NCBI GenBank assembly: GCA_030152585.1
Contig: JASLJC010000057.1
Span: 1 to 64,000 of the forward strand
Source: Savagea sp.
GTDB taxonomy: Bacteria > Bacillota > Bacilli > Bacillales_A > Planococcaceae
Direction: 5' to 3'
Length of the DNA stretch: 64,000 bases
Shown here: in pieces, positions 13,445-23,289 of the stretch
Layout of the letters: every line of letters begins with the position of its first letter
Numbering within the stretch: position 1 is the stretch's first letter
Notes under the pieces: generated by a model
What the model saw: only the letters and a program-made list of their open reading frames with translations
What the model was told of the DNA's origin: nothing
The model's database searches: none
Program-made: the position numbers and the translations under genes

Positions 13445-15226
13445 TTACATACCTATTTTTATTTTTTCTGTAAACTGCTCTGCCGGAATCGGTCGACTAT
13501 AATAATAACCTTGTACGACGTCTGCACCTAATTCTTTTAAAATAACTAATTCCTCTTCTTCTTCCACACCTTCTACAACGACTTCTAAATCGAGTGCATG
13601 ACCGAGCTGAATCATCACCGCTACAATCGCTACACTATCTTCATCTAATGCGATATCGCGAATAAACGATTGGTCAATTTTTAACGAATCGAGTGGGAAT
13701 TGTTTTAAAAAGCTAAACGATGAATAACCCGTCCCGAAATCATCAATCGCTAATGTAATGCCGAGTGCACGTAATTCATTCAACAGTGTAATGACATCTT
13801 CTGTTGACGTCATCATACTTTCTTCTGTAACTTCTAATTCTATGAAAGACGGATCAACTGACGTTTCATACAAAATTTCTTTCACATTTTGTAAAAAGTT
13901 TGGCTGCATGAAATGCGTCGGCGAAATATTAACAGCCATCCGATATGTCGTACCGAACGTTTCGTTCCACTGTTGAATTTGCTTACATGCCGTACGCAAC
14001 GACCATTCCCCTAAGTCACTAATGAGCCCTCGTTCTTCAGCAATCGGAATAAATTGTCCCGGTGATATGAATCCGAGTTCTTCATCGTTCCAACGTGTTA
14101 AAGCTTCCATGCCGACTAATCGGTTATGTACAATATCTACTTTCGGCTGATAATGAAGCTGTAAACGATCTTCTTGTAATGCTTGGCGAAGTTTCCGTTC
14201 AATCACGAGCACTTCTTTTTGATCGGCAACCATATGAGGTTCGTAGACGACATATGCAGTACCTGCTGTGTTTTTCGCTTTATTCATCGCAATCGTCGCT
14301 TCATTTAACCATTCTTCAGGCGTTTCAATTCGATAGTGATAAAAACTAATGCCGATACTCGGACTCACGTAAAACTCTTGTCCGTCGATTTCAAAGACAT
14401 CGTTAAATAACGTCTGGACTGTATCGATCATTTTCTCTACTTTAGAGGATTGCGACAACTTGACGAGTAAAATAAATTCATCCCCGGACATACGATACGC
14501 GCGTGCTTGATACATTCGACGCAATGTCGTAAAACGGTCGGCCACTTCTTTTAAAAATAAATCGCCGATATTCCGTCCAAACCCTTCATTAATTCGCTTA
14601 AAATCATCAATATCAATAAATAGTAAAGCGTGAATACTTTTTTCTTCCTTTTTCTTTTCAAACACTTCTCGCAAATGCATAAGTAAACGTCGACGATTCG
14701 GTAAACCTGTCAATTCATCCGTATACGCCATCTGTTCAATTTTTTCCATACTTTTTTGTGCGGTAATATCGGTCCGAATCGCAATATATTGATACGGCTT
14801 TCCTTCTTCATCTAAAAAAGGAACAATCGTCGTTTTCACCCAGTAAATACTTCGGTCTTTGGCCATATTACAAACGTCGCCATTCCATATTTTACCCGAA
14901 GTAATCGTCTTCCACATATCATTAAAAAAAGTGGGCGGATGGAACCCCGAATTTAAAATTCGGTGGTTCTGTCCGATCAATTCTTCTCTTTCATATTTGG
15001 AGATGTCACAAAAATGGTCGTTCACATACGTAATCGTTCCCTTACGATCCGTAATTGCGACGATAACAGAATGATTTAATGCCGTTTCAATATCGAGTAA
15101 TTCTTGCACCGTAAAGTTATGTTGATGTTGTGCAGTTTGCACGTGTAATGGTTGCTTCCCCATAGCTTCGTCTTTCCTTTCTTCTTGAACGATGCTTCGA
15201 ATAAGAGCGAGTAAGTCGTTATTCAT
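13445..15226 (-). CDS. PAS-GGDEF-EAL cyclic-di-GMP enzyme
   Basis: A 593-aa cytoplasmic signalling protein with a PAS/PAC sensor (about residues 40-160), a GGDEF domain (about 165-335) and an EAL domain (about 345-590). The GGDEF signature reads SGDEF and there is no RxxD inhibitory site upstream. The EAL domain keeps the residues expected of an active phosphodiesterase: [40 protein letters not shown] and EGVE. So it likely degrades c-di-GMP and may also make it. Its start overlaps hemAT by 8 nt with a poor ribosome site, so translation is probably coupled, and HemAT oxygen sensing and c-di-GMP may be linked. It has no counterpart at this position in B. subtilis. Confidence 0.92.
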   Translation of the reverse strand: MNNDLLALIRSIVQEERKDEAMGKQPLHVQTAQHQHNFTVQELLDIETALNHSVIVAITDRKGTITYVNDHFCDISKYEREELIGQNHRILNSGFHPPTFFNDMWKTITSGKIWNGDVCNMAKDRSIYWVKTTIVPFLDEEGKPYQYIAIRTDITAQKSMEKIEQMAYTDELTGLPNRRRLLMHLREVFEKKKEEKSIHALLFIDIDDFKRINEGFGRNIGDLFLKEVADRFTTLRRMYQARAYRMSGDEFILLVKLSQSSKVEKMIDTVQTLFNDVFEIDGQEFYVSPSIGISFYHYRIETPEEWLNEATIAMNKAKNTAGTAYVVYEPHMVADQKEVLVIERKLRQALQEDRLQLHYQPKVDIVHNRLVGMEALTRWNDEELGFISPGQFIPIAEERGLISDLGEWSLRTACKQIQQWNETFGTTYRMAVNISPTHFMQPNFLQNVKEILYETSVDPSFIELEVTEESMMTSTEDVITLLNELRALGITLAIDDFGTGYSSFSFLKQFPLDSLKIDQSFIRDIALDEDSVAIVAVMIQLGHALDLEVVVEGVEEEEELVILKELGADVVQGYYYSRPIPAEQFTEKIKIGM

Positions 15227-16523
15227 TTGTCATAATCTCGTCTAAACGTTCCGCTGACTCAACGACGGATGTTGCGACTTGCTCGATATTATGAATCGCG
15301 CTCGTCTGATTTTCTACTTCATTTTGAATGTTCGTATTCGTCACGACATTCTCATCCATCGCTTCGATAATATCTTTAAATCCTTCGAACGTTTCTTCTG
15401 AAGCTTTCGTGCTTTCTTGTACTTCTCTCGTTACACCGTCTAACGACTCGATTAACTCTGTCGTATATTGGTTAGAATTTTGAACGAGTTCGTTAATCGT
15501 CGAAATCGAGTCTTTCGTCTGTTCTGCTAAATTTCGGACTTCTTCTGCTACAACAGCAAAGCCACGACCGTATTCACCTGCACGCGCCGCTTCAATCGCT
15601 GAGTTGAGTGCGAGTAAGTTCGTCTGGTCCGCAATTTCTTGAACAATTTTGACGACACCTCGAATTTGTTCTGAAGACGATTCGACATTTTTGACAATCG
15701 TATTCATTTCGCGAATATCGTTCGCAATCGTTTCAACTTTTGTCAACATATGTTGTAAGTTGTCGCGACCTTTAATACCAAACGTTCTCGTCTGTTCTGC
15801 TTTCTCTTGGCCTTCTGTTGAAATCTCTTTCACTTGGCTACTTCCGTGAAGTAATGTCTCAATTAAGGCTGCCGCTTCTTGTGCATATCCGAGTAATTGG
15901 TGACTCACGTCTAACACTTGATTTTTAATCGCATCGCGACCTTCTTTGAAACTCTCTTCCATTCCTTGCATCGTTTCTAATTCATAAGCTTCGAGTACGA
16001 GTTGTTGTTCTAAACTTAAAATACGGGTAATCGACTGGATAATCGGAATCCAATCATCCGTATTTTTCACTTCTTCTTGTACGATATGTAACATCGAACA
16101 TTGTAATTGTTGAAATGCTGCTAAATACCACGCAGGTTTCAAACCGATGACATAGTGAACACGCGCTACTTGCAAACGTTTTGCGACAAAGTCACGATCA
16201 ATCACTCCTGAAAACAAATCGAGTAAGTGAGGGAATAAAACACCTTTTAATCGATCGACTGAACTATGCTTTCGAATAATCGACTCTAATTCTGGAATCA
16301 TTAAAATCGTGTCATAAAACTTTTGAACGAGTAGATGCATATTTTTTTCGATCATCGGTTGAATCGTCTTCAACACTTGTAAATCTCGTTCGTCCATTGC
16401 TAAAATTTTCAACTTTTCTGCTAATTGACCTTCTGGGTCTTGGATCGTTACACGTTGACGTTCTACACCTTCTAAAATAGACGCCTCTTTATTCTTTGAA
16501 AAAAACACTTTAACTTCCTCCAT
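15219..16523 (-). CDS. hemAT: HemAT-like soluble globin-coupled chemoreceptor
   Basis: A 434-aa oxygen-sensing transducer: a globin-type haem domain (about residues 10-180) joined to a methyl-accepting signalling domain, with no membrane segments. Proximal His123, distal Tyr70 and Trp132 fall at the same residue numbers as in B. subtilis HemAT. The signalling hairpin tip is recognisable ([20 protein letters not shown] and [18 protein letters not shown]). It starts at ATG 16521-16523 with a weak ribosome site and is followed by an overlapping GGDEF-EAL gene. The 460 nt upstream are AT-rich with repeats. Confidence 0.95.
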   Translation of the reverse strand: MEEVKVFFSKNKEASILEGVERQRVTIQDPEGQLAEKLKILAMDERDLQVLKTIQPMIEKNMHLLVQKFYDTILMIPELESIIRKHSSVDRLKGVLFPHLLDLFSGVIDRDFVAKRLQVARVHYVIGLKPAWYLAAFQQLQCSMLHIVQEEVKNTDDWIPIIQSITRILSLEQQLVLEAYELETMQGMEESFKEGRDAIKNQVLDVSHQLLGYAQEAAALIETLLHGSSQVKEISTEGQEKAEQTRTFGIKGRDNLQHMLTKVETIANDIREMNTIVKNVESSSEQIRGVVKIVQEIADQTNLLALNSAIEAARAGEYGRGFAVVAEEVRNLAEQTKDSISTINELVQNSNQYTTELIESLDGVTREVQESTKASEETFEGFKDIIEAMDENVVTNTNIQNEVENQTSAIHNIEQVATSVVESAERLDEIMTNE

Positions 16524-16982
16524 TCACATCTTTTGAATACTCTCTTTTCCATTCATCTTCTCAATAAACAAGTTCCTATGACTTAATTCAATTCCCCTGT
16601 ATATTGACTCACCTCACGCTTGAAATCCCAAATTCAATACGCCTTTTTATCTACTTCGTACTCCTTAATCTAATATACTAAAAGATGACAGCCTTCGCAT
16701 ACTTTTTCATTCCAATTCAAATATGATAGTTCTAACAAACTATTTTCCGTTCATATATATGTATATATAAACTAAATAATGATTATATATACATTATTTT
16801 CGTATAAAATACCTTTTATAACCTTTTTTATGACCTTTTTTTACTCTTTTAGAACTATAAAACATTGTTTTTTGATATTAACTAGTCTTTTATTACCCTT
16901 TTATGAAAAGTATTAAAATAGTCGCAGAAAGTACCTTTTTTTACCACTTATACACTTCGTACGCCTTCTCATCTTTAACACT
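16524..16982 (-). other. AT-rich gap upstream of hemAT with repeats
   Basis: No convincing gene. It contains an inverted repeat (16759-16770 with 16783-16794, 11-12 nt loop) and, next to it, spaced copies of ACCTTTT at about 16811, 16821 and 16833 with looser copies further along. It probably holds the hemAT promoter and binding sites, but I cannot assign a clear -35/-10 pair. Confidence 0.5.
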
Positions 16983-17069
16983 TTATACACAATTAAGACA
17001 CGTATTAGACACTTCGGTCGAATACGTGTTCATATTTCCTTTCTTCTTAAAATTACGAAATTTCTTCAT
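16983..17069 (-). CDS. Micro-ORF 2, 28-aa cysteine-containing peptide (tentative)
   Basis: This frame encodes 28 residues with a very basic start (MKKFRNFKKKGN) and a Ser/Thr/Cys-containing end (NTCLNCV). The ATG overlaps the stop codon of micro-ORF 1 as ATGA, the arrangement expected of coupled genes. An internal ATG also has AAAGGAAAT upstream, which would give a 16-aa peptide. I recognise no family and see no maturation enzyme nearby. It could be chance in an AT-rich gap. Confidence 0.3.
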   Translation of the reverse strand: MKKFRNFKKKGNMNTYSTEVSNTCLNCV

Positions 17070-17131
17070 TGCTCTTCTTTTGTAATAATTATGTCATCCA
17101 ATCCTAGATCAGTTGTTTTATAATTGTTCAT
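17066..17131 (-). CDS. Micro-ORF 1, 21-aa acidic peptide (tentative)
   Basis: A 21-residue frame, MNNYKTTDLGLDDIIITKEEQ without the last residue in family terms, preceded by a perfect AGGAGG 7 nt before the ATG. The strong ribosome site in an otherwise empty gap is the main reason to list it. The acidic, Leu/Ile-rich composition resembles peptide leaders in a general way only. It is followed by an overlapping second micro-ORF. Confidence 0.35.
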   Translation of the reverse strand: MNNYKTTDLGLDDIIITKEEQ

Positions 17132-17265
17132 AGCGTACGCCTCCTGTTTGATACTTTTTTCTTAGCAGTCAAAGTATATAGGAAAACAAGGAGACGTGCG
17201 TTTTTTTATGTACACCATTCCGTACGGAGTTGCAGACGCCATTGGAATTGCGAGCTCTTCCAATG

Positions 17266-17311
17266 TCCAAAAAAACAAAAACAGAGCAAAAGAGATAACT
17301 CTTTTACTCCG
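17266..17311 (-). terminator. Terminator of the purine operon
   Basis: A 12-bp stem (17282-17293 side with 17300-17311, one internal mismatch, tetraloop) followed on minus by TTTTTGTTTTTTT, 12 nt after purD. Confidence 0.88.
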
Positions 17312-17323
17312 TTGATCGTGGCG

Positions 17324-18589
17324 TTATTTAAGGTCGACGATACGCCATCCGATATCTTTTCGATAGAAAAAGTGAGGCCATTCGATGGCATTCATCGCTT
17401 CATAAACATGATGTTGCGCTTCTTTTAACGTTTCACCTTGCGCTGTTAATAAAAGAACGCGACCGCCGTTACCGACATAAACGTCCCCTTCTCGTTTCGT
17501 TCCTGCATGGAATACGTCGATTGAACGTTCACGTAGTGGCGTTAACTGAGGTAAAGGATGTCCGTTTTGAACTGTTCCTGGATATCCTTCACTCGCGACG
17601 ACAACGCCTAATACAGCACGTGTTGACCATTCTAACTCGAACGGTTTATCTTGTACGAGCGCTTGCATAAACGCACCGAAATCAGAAGCTAAGCGCGGCA
17701 AAATAACTTGTGTTTCCGGATCACCGAAACGAGCATTGAACTCAATCACTTTTGGCCCTTCAGCCGTTAAAATTAACCCCGCATATAAAATTCCGTTAAA
17801 CGGCGTACCTTCTGCTTTCATCGCTTCTACTGTCGGAACGACGACTTCATCGTACGCGCGTTTCACTATATCTTGTCCAATTTGTGGGACAGGAGAATAC
17901 GCTCCCATTCCCCCTGTATTCGGTCCTTTATCTCCATCGTATGCACGCTTATGGTCTTGCGCAAGCGGCATTGGATAAATATGACCATTGTGAACGAACG
18001 ACATATAAGAAAATTCTTCTCCTTCTAAAAATTGTTCAATGACAACTTTAGAAGAAGAATCGCCGAACTTTTGATTACCGATCATATCTTCTACTGCTTC
18101 AAACGCTTCTTCTTTCGTCATCGCAACGACGACGCCTTTTCCTGCAGCGAGTCCGTCTGCTTTTACGACGATTGGTGCTCCTTGTTCGTCTATAAATGCT
18201 TTTGCTTCTTCAACCGTCGTAAACGTACCGTACGCTGCTGTCGGAATATTGTATTTCGTCATTAATTCTTTAGCAAATGACTTACTTCCTTCAAGTTGTG
18301 CAGCACGTCGATTTGGACCGAAACAGACGAGTCCTTCTTTTTCAAACGCATCGACGATACCTGCAGCAAGTGGCGCCTCTGGACCGACAAATGTTAATTC
18401 AATTTGTTCGTCTTTTGCAAATGCTGTCAACGATGCGAAATCGAGTTCATCGATTGCTACACACGTCGCATCTTCTTTCATACCATCATTACCGGGTGCG
18501 ACGAAAACGTCTGTTACAATTTCTGATGCTCGGAAAGCACGCGCAATCGCATGCTCTCGTCCTCCACTACCTACTACGAGAACTTTCAT
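17324..18589 (-). CDS. purD: Phosphoribosylamine-glycine ligase PurD
   Basis: PurD (GAR synthetase) joins glycine to phosphoribosylamine with ATP in step 2 of purine synthesis. It has 421 aa with ATP-grasp features such as KADGLAAGKGVVVA, PNTGGMGAYSP and EFNARFGDPETQ. Start ATG 18587-18589 has GAGGAGG 7 nt upstream. It is the last gene of the purine operon, separated from purH by 79 nt containing a hairpin, and is followed by a strong terminator. Confidence 0.97.
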   Translation of the reverse strand: MKVLVVGSGGREHAIARAFRASEIVTDVFVAPGNDGMKEDATCVAIDELDFASLTAFAKDEQIELTFVGPEAPLAAGIVDAFEKEGLVCFGPNRRAAQLEGSKSFAKELMTKYNIPTAAYGTFTTVEEAKAFIDEQGAPIVVKADGLAAGKGVVVAMTKEEAFEAVEDMIGNQKFGDSSSKVVIEQFLEGEEFSYMSFVHNGHIYPMPLAQDHKRAYDGDKGPNTGGMGAYSPVPQIGQDIVKRAYDEVVVPTVEAMKAEGTPFNGILYAGLILTAEGPKVIEFNARFGDPETQVILPRLASDFGAFMQALVQDKPFELEWSTRAVLGVVVASEGYPGTVQNGHPLPQLTPLRERSIDVFHAGTKREGDVYVGNGGRVLLLTAQGETLKEAQHHVYEAMNAIEWPHFFYRKDIGWRIVDLK

Positions 18590-18620
18590 TAAATTGCCTC
18601 CTCTTTATATGAAACGACAA

Positions 18621-18660
18621 AAGCGGGCGACTCTGATACATTCAGAAAACGTCCGCCTGT
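18621..18660 (-). terminator. Weak hairpin between purH and purD
   Basis: A bulged stem-loop (GGCG-AC with GTCGCC outside, TCTGA/TCAGA inside) followed on minus by CGCTTTTG. It could partly terminate or protect the purH end. Confidence 0.35.
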
Positions 18661-18668
18661 CGATTGAT

Positions 18669-20204
18669 TTAATGTTTGAAATGACGTACTCCTGTAAAGA
18701 CCATTGCAATTCCGTGCTCGTTCGCTGCATCAATAGAATCTTGATCGCGCTTTGAACCACCCGGTTGAATAACAGCTGTAATTCCTGCTTTTGCTGCCGT
18801 TTCAATCGTATCCGGCATTGGGAAAAATGCATCCGAGGCAAGTGCGGCACCTTGTGCTTTTTCGCCTGCTTGTTCAAGTGCAATTTTTGCTGCACCGACA
18901 CGGTTCATTTGACCTGCGCCGACACCGAGTGTCATTTCGTGATCTGTCACGACAATTGCATTCGACTTCACATGTTTAACAACAGCCCAGCCGAGTTTTA
19001 ACGCTTCCCATTCTTCTTCAGTCGGTTCGCGTTCTGTCGCTACTTCAATTGTTGCTTCTTCGAAACCGTACGTATCAGGAGATTGTAACAACAATCCGCC
19101 TTCAACCGAAACGTTGTTAAATGCATCTTTTTTCGCTTGTTCGAACGAAATCGTTAACAGACGAATATTTTTCTTTTGCGTTAACTGCGCAATCGCTTCT
19201 TCTGTAAAGCTCGGAGCGATGACAATTTCTAAAAAGATCTCTGAAAGCTGCTTCGCTGTCGCAATGTCGACTTCACGGTTCAAAGCGATAATACCACCGA
19301 AAATCGATACTGGATCTGCTTCATATGCTTTTTCAAACGCCACGTCGATCGTTTTTCCGACACCGACACCACATGGATTCATATGTTTAACAGCAACTGC
19401 TGCTGGGTCTTCAAACTCTTTCACAATTTGAATGGCTGCGTTCGCATCTTGGATGTTATTGTATGAAAGTTCTTTTCCGTGTAACTGCTCTGCATAAGCG
19501 ATCGAGAAATCCGAACCGAGCGGACGTGCGTAAAATGCCGCTTTTTGGTGCGGGTTCTCACCGTAACGTAACGGTTGTTTTAATTCGTACGTTTGCGTTA
19601 ACTGTTCGGGGAATTGTTCACCTGTTAAATCTGTCATATATTGTGCAATTAACGCATCATACGCTGCTGTATGACGGAATACTTTCGCTGCTAAACGGCG
19701 ACGTAATTCAAGTGTCGTCTCGCCAGTTTCATTTAATTGCGCTAACACTTCGTCATAATCTGCTGCGTCGACAATAACCGTCACATATGCGTGGTTTTTT
19801 GCTGATGCGCGAAGCATCGCTGGTCCACCGATATCGATATTTTCAATCGCATCTTCTGTCGTGACATCTTCTTTAGAAATCGTCTCTTTAAATGGATATA
19901 AGTTGACACAAACGACGTCGATTCCTTGAATACCGTGTTCTTCCATTTGAGCGATATGGTTCGCATCGTCTCGTTTTGCAAGAAGTCCACCATGAATCAT
20001 CGGGTTTAACGTTTTGACACGTCCTTCCATAATTTCAGGGAACTTCGTCACTTCGTCTACTGCTGTAACAGCAACGCCATTTTCTTTTAAATGTTTCATC
20101 GTGCCGCCTGTTGATAAAATTTCATATCCGAGTGTTTCTAATTGTTGTGCAAATTGTAAAATACCGCTTTTGTCCGATACGCTAAGTAATGCTCGTTTCG
20201 TCAA
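18669..20204 (-). CDS. purH: Bifunctional AICAR transformylase/IMP cyclohydrolase PurH
   Basis: PurH performs the last two steps to IMP. I start it at a TTG (20202-20204), giving 511 aa beginning [14 protein letters not shown], which matches the family N-terminus; GGAGGG lies 6 nt upstream. The longer frame to 20315 overlaps purN and is not credible. The IMP cyclohydrolase part is N-terminal (about 1-200), and the transformylase motifs KHMNPCG and [10 protein letters not shown] follow. The rare start codon may keep expression moderate inside the operon. Confidence 0.96.
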   Translation of the reverse strand: MTKRALLSVSDKSGILQFAQQLETLGYEILSTGGTMKHLKENGVAVTAVDEVTKFPEIMEGRVKTLNPMIHGGLLAKRDDANHIAQMEEHGIQGIDVVCVNLYPFKETISKEDVTTEDAIENIDIGGPAMLRASAKNHAYVTVIVDAADYDEVLAQLNETGETTLELRRRLAAKVFRHTAAYDALIAQYMTDLTGEQFPEQLTQTYELKQPLRYGENPHQKAAFYARPLGSDFSIAYAEQLHGKELSYNNIQDANAAIQIVKEFEDPAAVAVKHMNPCGVGVGKTIDVAFEKAYEADPVSIFGGIIALNREVDIATAKQLSEIFLEIVIAPSFTEEAIAQLTQKKNIRLLTISFEQAKKDAFNNVSVEGGLLLQSPDTYGFEEATIEVATEREPTEEEWEALKLGWAVVKHVKSNAIVVTDHEMTLGVGAGQMNRVGAAKIALEQAGEKAQGAALASDAFFPMPDTIETAAKAGITAVIQPGGSKRDQDSIDAANEHGIAMVFTGVRHFKH

Positions 20205-20223
20205 TGGTAACCCTCCGTCATTT

Positions 20224-20796
20224 TCATTGTTTTGTAATAATCTGTTGAATGGCTGATTTATATAGTGTATGTTCGACTGCTTGAATGTTTTTCGTCGTTT
20301 CTTCCACATTTCCATCTACGACGTTCGTCGCTCGTTGGGCAATAATTGGACCTGTATCCATCCCTTGGTCAACGTAATGAACCGTTACACCTGTCACTTT
20401 TACGCCGTGGCGTACAGCTTGACCGATGGCGTCTTTTCCTGGAAATGAAGGCAATAATGACGGATGAATGTTAACAATCCGTCCTTCATACGCTTCGAGT
20501 AACGTTGAACCGATCAGTCGCATATATCCTGCTAAAATGATCAGTTCTACATCGTGAGCACGTAATTGCGCCAAAACCTCTCGCTCGTAAGCTTCTTTTG
20601 ATTCAAATGTTTTCGGAACGTATACTTTTGTCGGTACGTCCCATTTGTTCGCTCGTTGAATCGCATACGCTTCTGGTTGATCAACGATAAGTAATTCAAT
20701 CGCAATATCAAGTTCCCCTTTAGCCGACGCTTCAGCTAATGCTTCAAAATTACTCCCACTTCCCGATGCAAAAATCGCAACTTTCGTCGGTGTCAT
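20224..20796 (-). CDS. purN: Phosphoribosylglycinamide formyltransferase PurN
   Basis: PurN transfers a formyl group from 10-formyl-tetrahydrofolate to GAR. The 190-aa protein shows the catalytic Asn and His in [12 protein letters not shown] and the Asp in [10 protein letters not shown]. Its ATG overlaps the purM stop codon as ATGA, and GGGAG lies 9 nt upstream. Confidence 0.96.
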   Translation of the reverse strand: MTPTKVAIFASGSGSNFEALAEASAKGELDIAIELLIVDQPEAYAIQRANKWDVPTKVYVPKTFESKEAYEREVLAQLRAHDVELIILAGYMRLIGSTLLEAYEGRIVNIHPSLLPSFPGKDAIGQAVRHGVKVTGVTVHYVDQGMDTGPIIAQRATNVVDGNVEETTKNIQAVEHTLYKSAIQQIITKQ

Positions 20797-21851
20797 TGTG
20801 TTAAACTCCCGTCATGTTCCCCTTCAAAGACGAGTTGTTCTCCTTCGATTACCGTTCCGATACGGTATGCTTTTTCACCGTGTTGTGCAGCAATTTCAAG
20901 AACACGTGCAGCTTCTTCTTCTTTCACTGCGATGACGAATCCAATCCCCATGTTGAAAACGCTATATAAATCGCGATCTGTTAAATTGCCTTTTTCTTTT
21001 AACATTTCAAATAACGGGTGGACTTCCCAACTACCGAGTTTGACGTTCGCTGTTAATCCATCACGTAACATACGCGGTAAGTTTTCGTAGAAACCTCCAC
21101 CTGTAATGTGACCCATTGCGTGAATGTCGACAGCTTTCATCATGTCGAGAATCGGTTTAGCGTAAATTTTTGTCGGTTCTAATAACGCTTCACCGACTGT
21201 ACCGAGTGACTCATATCCTTCGATTGTATCGTCCATACTCCATCCGTTCTCTTCAAATACAATTTTGCGTACGAGCGTGTAACCGTTTGAATGGATTCCA
21301 CTCGATGCAAGACCGATTAAAACGTCACCTTTTTCGACTTTTTCACCTGTGACGATATCGCTTTTTTCACATGCGCCAACTGCAAAGCCTGCTAAGTCGT
21401 ATTCTTCTTCTTCGTATAGACCTGGCATCTCTGCTGTTTCGCCTCCGATTAAAGCTGCACCGGATTGGACACAACCGTCTGCTACACCTTTTACGATCGC
21501 TTCTACTTTTTCAGGTACTGCTTTTCCGAGTGCAATATAATCTAAAAAGTATAACGGCTCTGCACCTTGTGCCACAATATCGTTTACACACATTGCGACG
21601 CAATCGACGCCGATCGTGTCATGACGGTCTGCCATAAAGGCAAGTTTTAATTTCGTTCCGACCCCGTCTGTACCTGAAATGAGGACCGGTTCTTTATAAT
21701 TTAAACTCGAAAGGTCAAACATACCGCCAAATCCACCGAATGCCCCCATAATTCCTTTACGTTCTGTACGTTCAACGTGGGATTTCATTCGCTTTACTGA
21801 TTCATACCCTGCTTCAATGTTAACGCCTGCTTTTTCATATGCTTTCGACAT
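20793..21851 (-). CDS. purM: AIR synthetase PurM
   Basis: PurM converts FGAM to aminoimidazole ribotide with ATP. It has 352 aa and the usual motifs [22 protein letters not shown] and GGETAEMPG. No unusual residues were noticed, unlike the neighbouring amidotransferases. It lies 10 nt after purF and is coupled to purN. Confidence 0.97.
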   Translation of the reverse strand: MSKAYEKAGVNIEAGYESVKRMKSHVERTERKGIMGAFGGFGGMFDLSSLNYKEPVLISGTDGVGTKLKLAFMADRHDTIGVDCVAMCVNDIVAQGAEPLYFLDYIALGKAVPEKVEAIVKGVADGCVQSGAALIGGETAEMPGLYEEEEYDLAGFAVGACEKSDIVTGEKVEKGDVLIGLASSGIHSNGYTLVRKIVFEENGWSMDDTIEGYESLGTVGEALLEPTKIYAKPILDMMKAVDIHAMGHITGGGFYENLPRMLRDGLTANVKLGSWEVHPLFEMLKEKGNLTDRDLYSVFNMGIGFVIAVKEEEAARVLEIAAQHGEKAYRIGTVIEGEQLVFEGEHDGSLTQ

Positions 21852-21861
21852 AACGATTCTC

Positions 21862-23289
21862 CTATCGTACGAGATCTTTCTCGTGTGGTAGTACTGTATC
21901 TGAATAAATATCTGTCGGATAGTCTCCGTTGAAACATGCTAAACAATGCCCACAATCTTTGTCCGTATCTGGACGACCTACTGCTTCGAGCATTCCTTCG
22001 ATCGATAAATACGTTAAAGAATCGGCTTGGATTTGTTCTCGTACTTCTTCAACAGAACGACCCGCTGCAATCAATTCTGAATCACTACTAATATCTACAC
22101 CGTAGTAACACGGATTTACAAGTGGTGGTGAAGCAATGACGACATGTACTTCCGTCGCGCCAGCTTCTTTTAACAAATTCACGATATGGCGTGACGTCGT
22201 GCCGCGTACGATCGAATCATCGACCATGACGACACGCTTCCCTGCGACGACGTGACGAACAGGAGATAATTTCATTTTGACTCCTTTTTCACGTAACGCT
22301 TGTGATGGTTGGATAAACGTTCGACCGACGTATCGGTTTTTAATTAAACCGAGTTCGTACGGAATTCCCGTCGCTTCCGAAAATCCGATGGCAGCCGAAA
22401 TACTAGAATCCGGCACACCTGTTACGACATCTGCTTCTAAATTACCGACTTCTTTCGCTAATTGAATACCGCAACGTTTTCGAGCATTGTGGACGTTAAT
22501 ATCGTCAATGTTTGAGTCTGGTCGTGAAAAGTAAACGTATTCCATCGAACAAATGGCACGATCTGCTCGTTCAGCAAATCGTTCAGAGTGAAGACCGTTT
22601 GCATCTACAATTAACAATTCACCTGGCTCAACAGAACGAACGTGTTCTGCTCCGATAATATCGAAGGCACACGTTTCACTCGCTGCAACCCACGCATCAC
22701 CGATCTTACCGAGCGAAAGTGGACGTAAACCGTTCGGGTCTTGTGCGATCATCAATTCATCATTCGTAATTAAAACGAAGGCAAACGCACCTTTTAATAC
22801 ACTCAATGCTTTTTTTACACGTTCTCGTTGATTTAACGCTCCACGACTTCGTTTAATTAAATGTGCTAACACTTCTGTATCTGAATTCGTCTGAAAAATA
22901 CTACCTTGTTGTTCAAGTGAAGCACGTAAATCTTTCGCATTGACTAAGTTTCCGTTCATACCGATCGCAAGGCTACCCGTCGTTGAACGAAAGACGAGCG
23001 GTTGCACATTTTCAATGCCTCGCCCTTCTTCCGTCGTATAACGATTTTGTCCAATTGCGGCGAATCCTTCTAATGTCTCTAAATTATGGTCGTTAAATAC
23101 TTCATTAACGAGTCCTTCTCCTTTAACGACACGTAATCCTTCGCCGTCTGTCGTGACAATGCCGGCACCTTCTTGCCCACGGTGTTGCATCGCGTGCAAA
23201 CCGTAGTAAGCAAGTTGTGCTGCTGCATCGTTTCCCCAAATCCCGAACACACCACATTCTTCTTTTAGTTCTTCGACTTCAGCAGACAT
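21862..23289 (-). CDS. purF: Amidophosphoribosyltransferase PurF, altered glutamine site
   Basis: PurF makes phosphoribosylamine from PRPP and the amide nitrogen of glutamine, the committed step. It has 475 aa with a short propeptide ending before Cys12 (EECGVFG), the N-terminal nucleophile after processing. The 4Fe-4S cysteines are kept ([20 protein letters not shown]) and the PRPP loop [13 protein letters not shown] is intact. Two usually invariant glutaminase segments differ: residues 81-84 read QNRY where HVRY is expected, followed by TTEEG instead of a TAG-type loop, and residues 110-114 read GMNGN instead of AHNGN. The Arg and the Asn-Gly pair remain, so glutamine use may be weakened rather than lost. 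It overlaps the purL end by 25 nt. Confidence 0.96.
   Translation of the reverse strand: MSAEVEELKEECGVFGIWGNDAAAQLAYYGLHAMQHRGQEGAGIVTTDGEGLRVVKGEGLVNEVFNDHNLETLEGFAAIGQNRYTTEEGRGIENVQPLVFRSTTGSLAIGMNGNLVNAKDLRASLEQQGSIFQTNSDTEVLAHLIKRSRGALNQRERVKKALSVLKGAFAFVLITNDELMIAQDPNGLRPLSLGKIGDAWVAASETCAFDIIGAEHVRSVEPGELLIVDANGLHSERFAERADRAICSMEYVYFSRPDSNIDDINVHNARKRCGIQLAKEVGNLEADVVTGVPDSSISAAIGFSEATGIPYELGLIKNRYVGRTFIQPSQALREKGVKMKLSPVRHVVAGKRVVMVDDSIVRGTTSRHIVNLLKEAGATEVHVVIASPPLVNPCYYGVDISSDSELIAAGRSVEEVREQIQADSLTYLSIEGMLEAVGRPDTDKDCGHCLACFNGDYPTDIYSDTVLPHEKDLVR

Noticed and set aside
16903..17085. 60-aa plus-strand ORF in the gap upstream of hemAT
   Set aside because: No ribosome site, low-complexity hydrophobic translation, and it lies opposite the better-supported micro-ORFs.
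21862..23289. Complete loss of the PurF nucleophile
   Set aside because: After seeing PurQ and GuaA I checked PurF. The EECGVFG segment is intact, so only the binding loop is altered, not the catalytic Cys.
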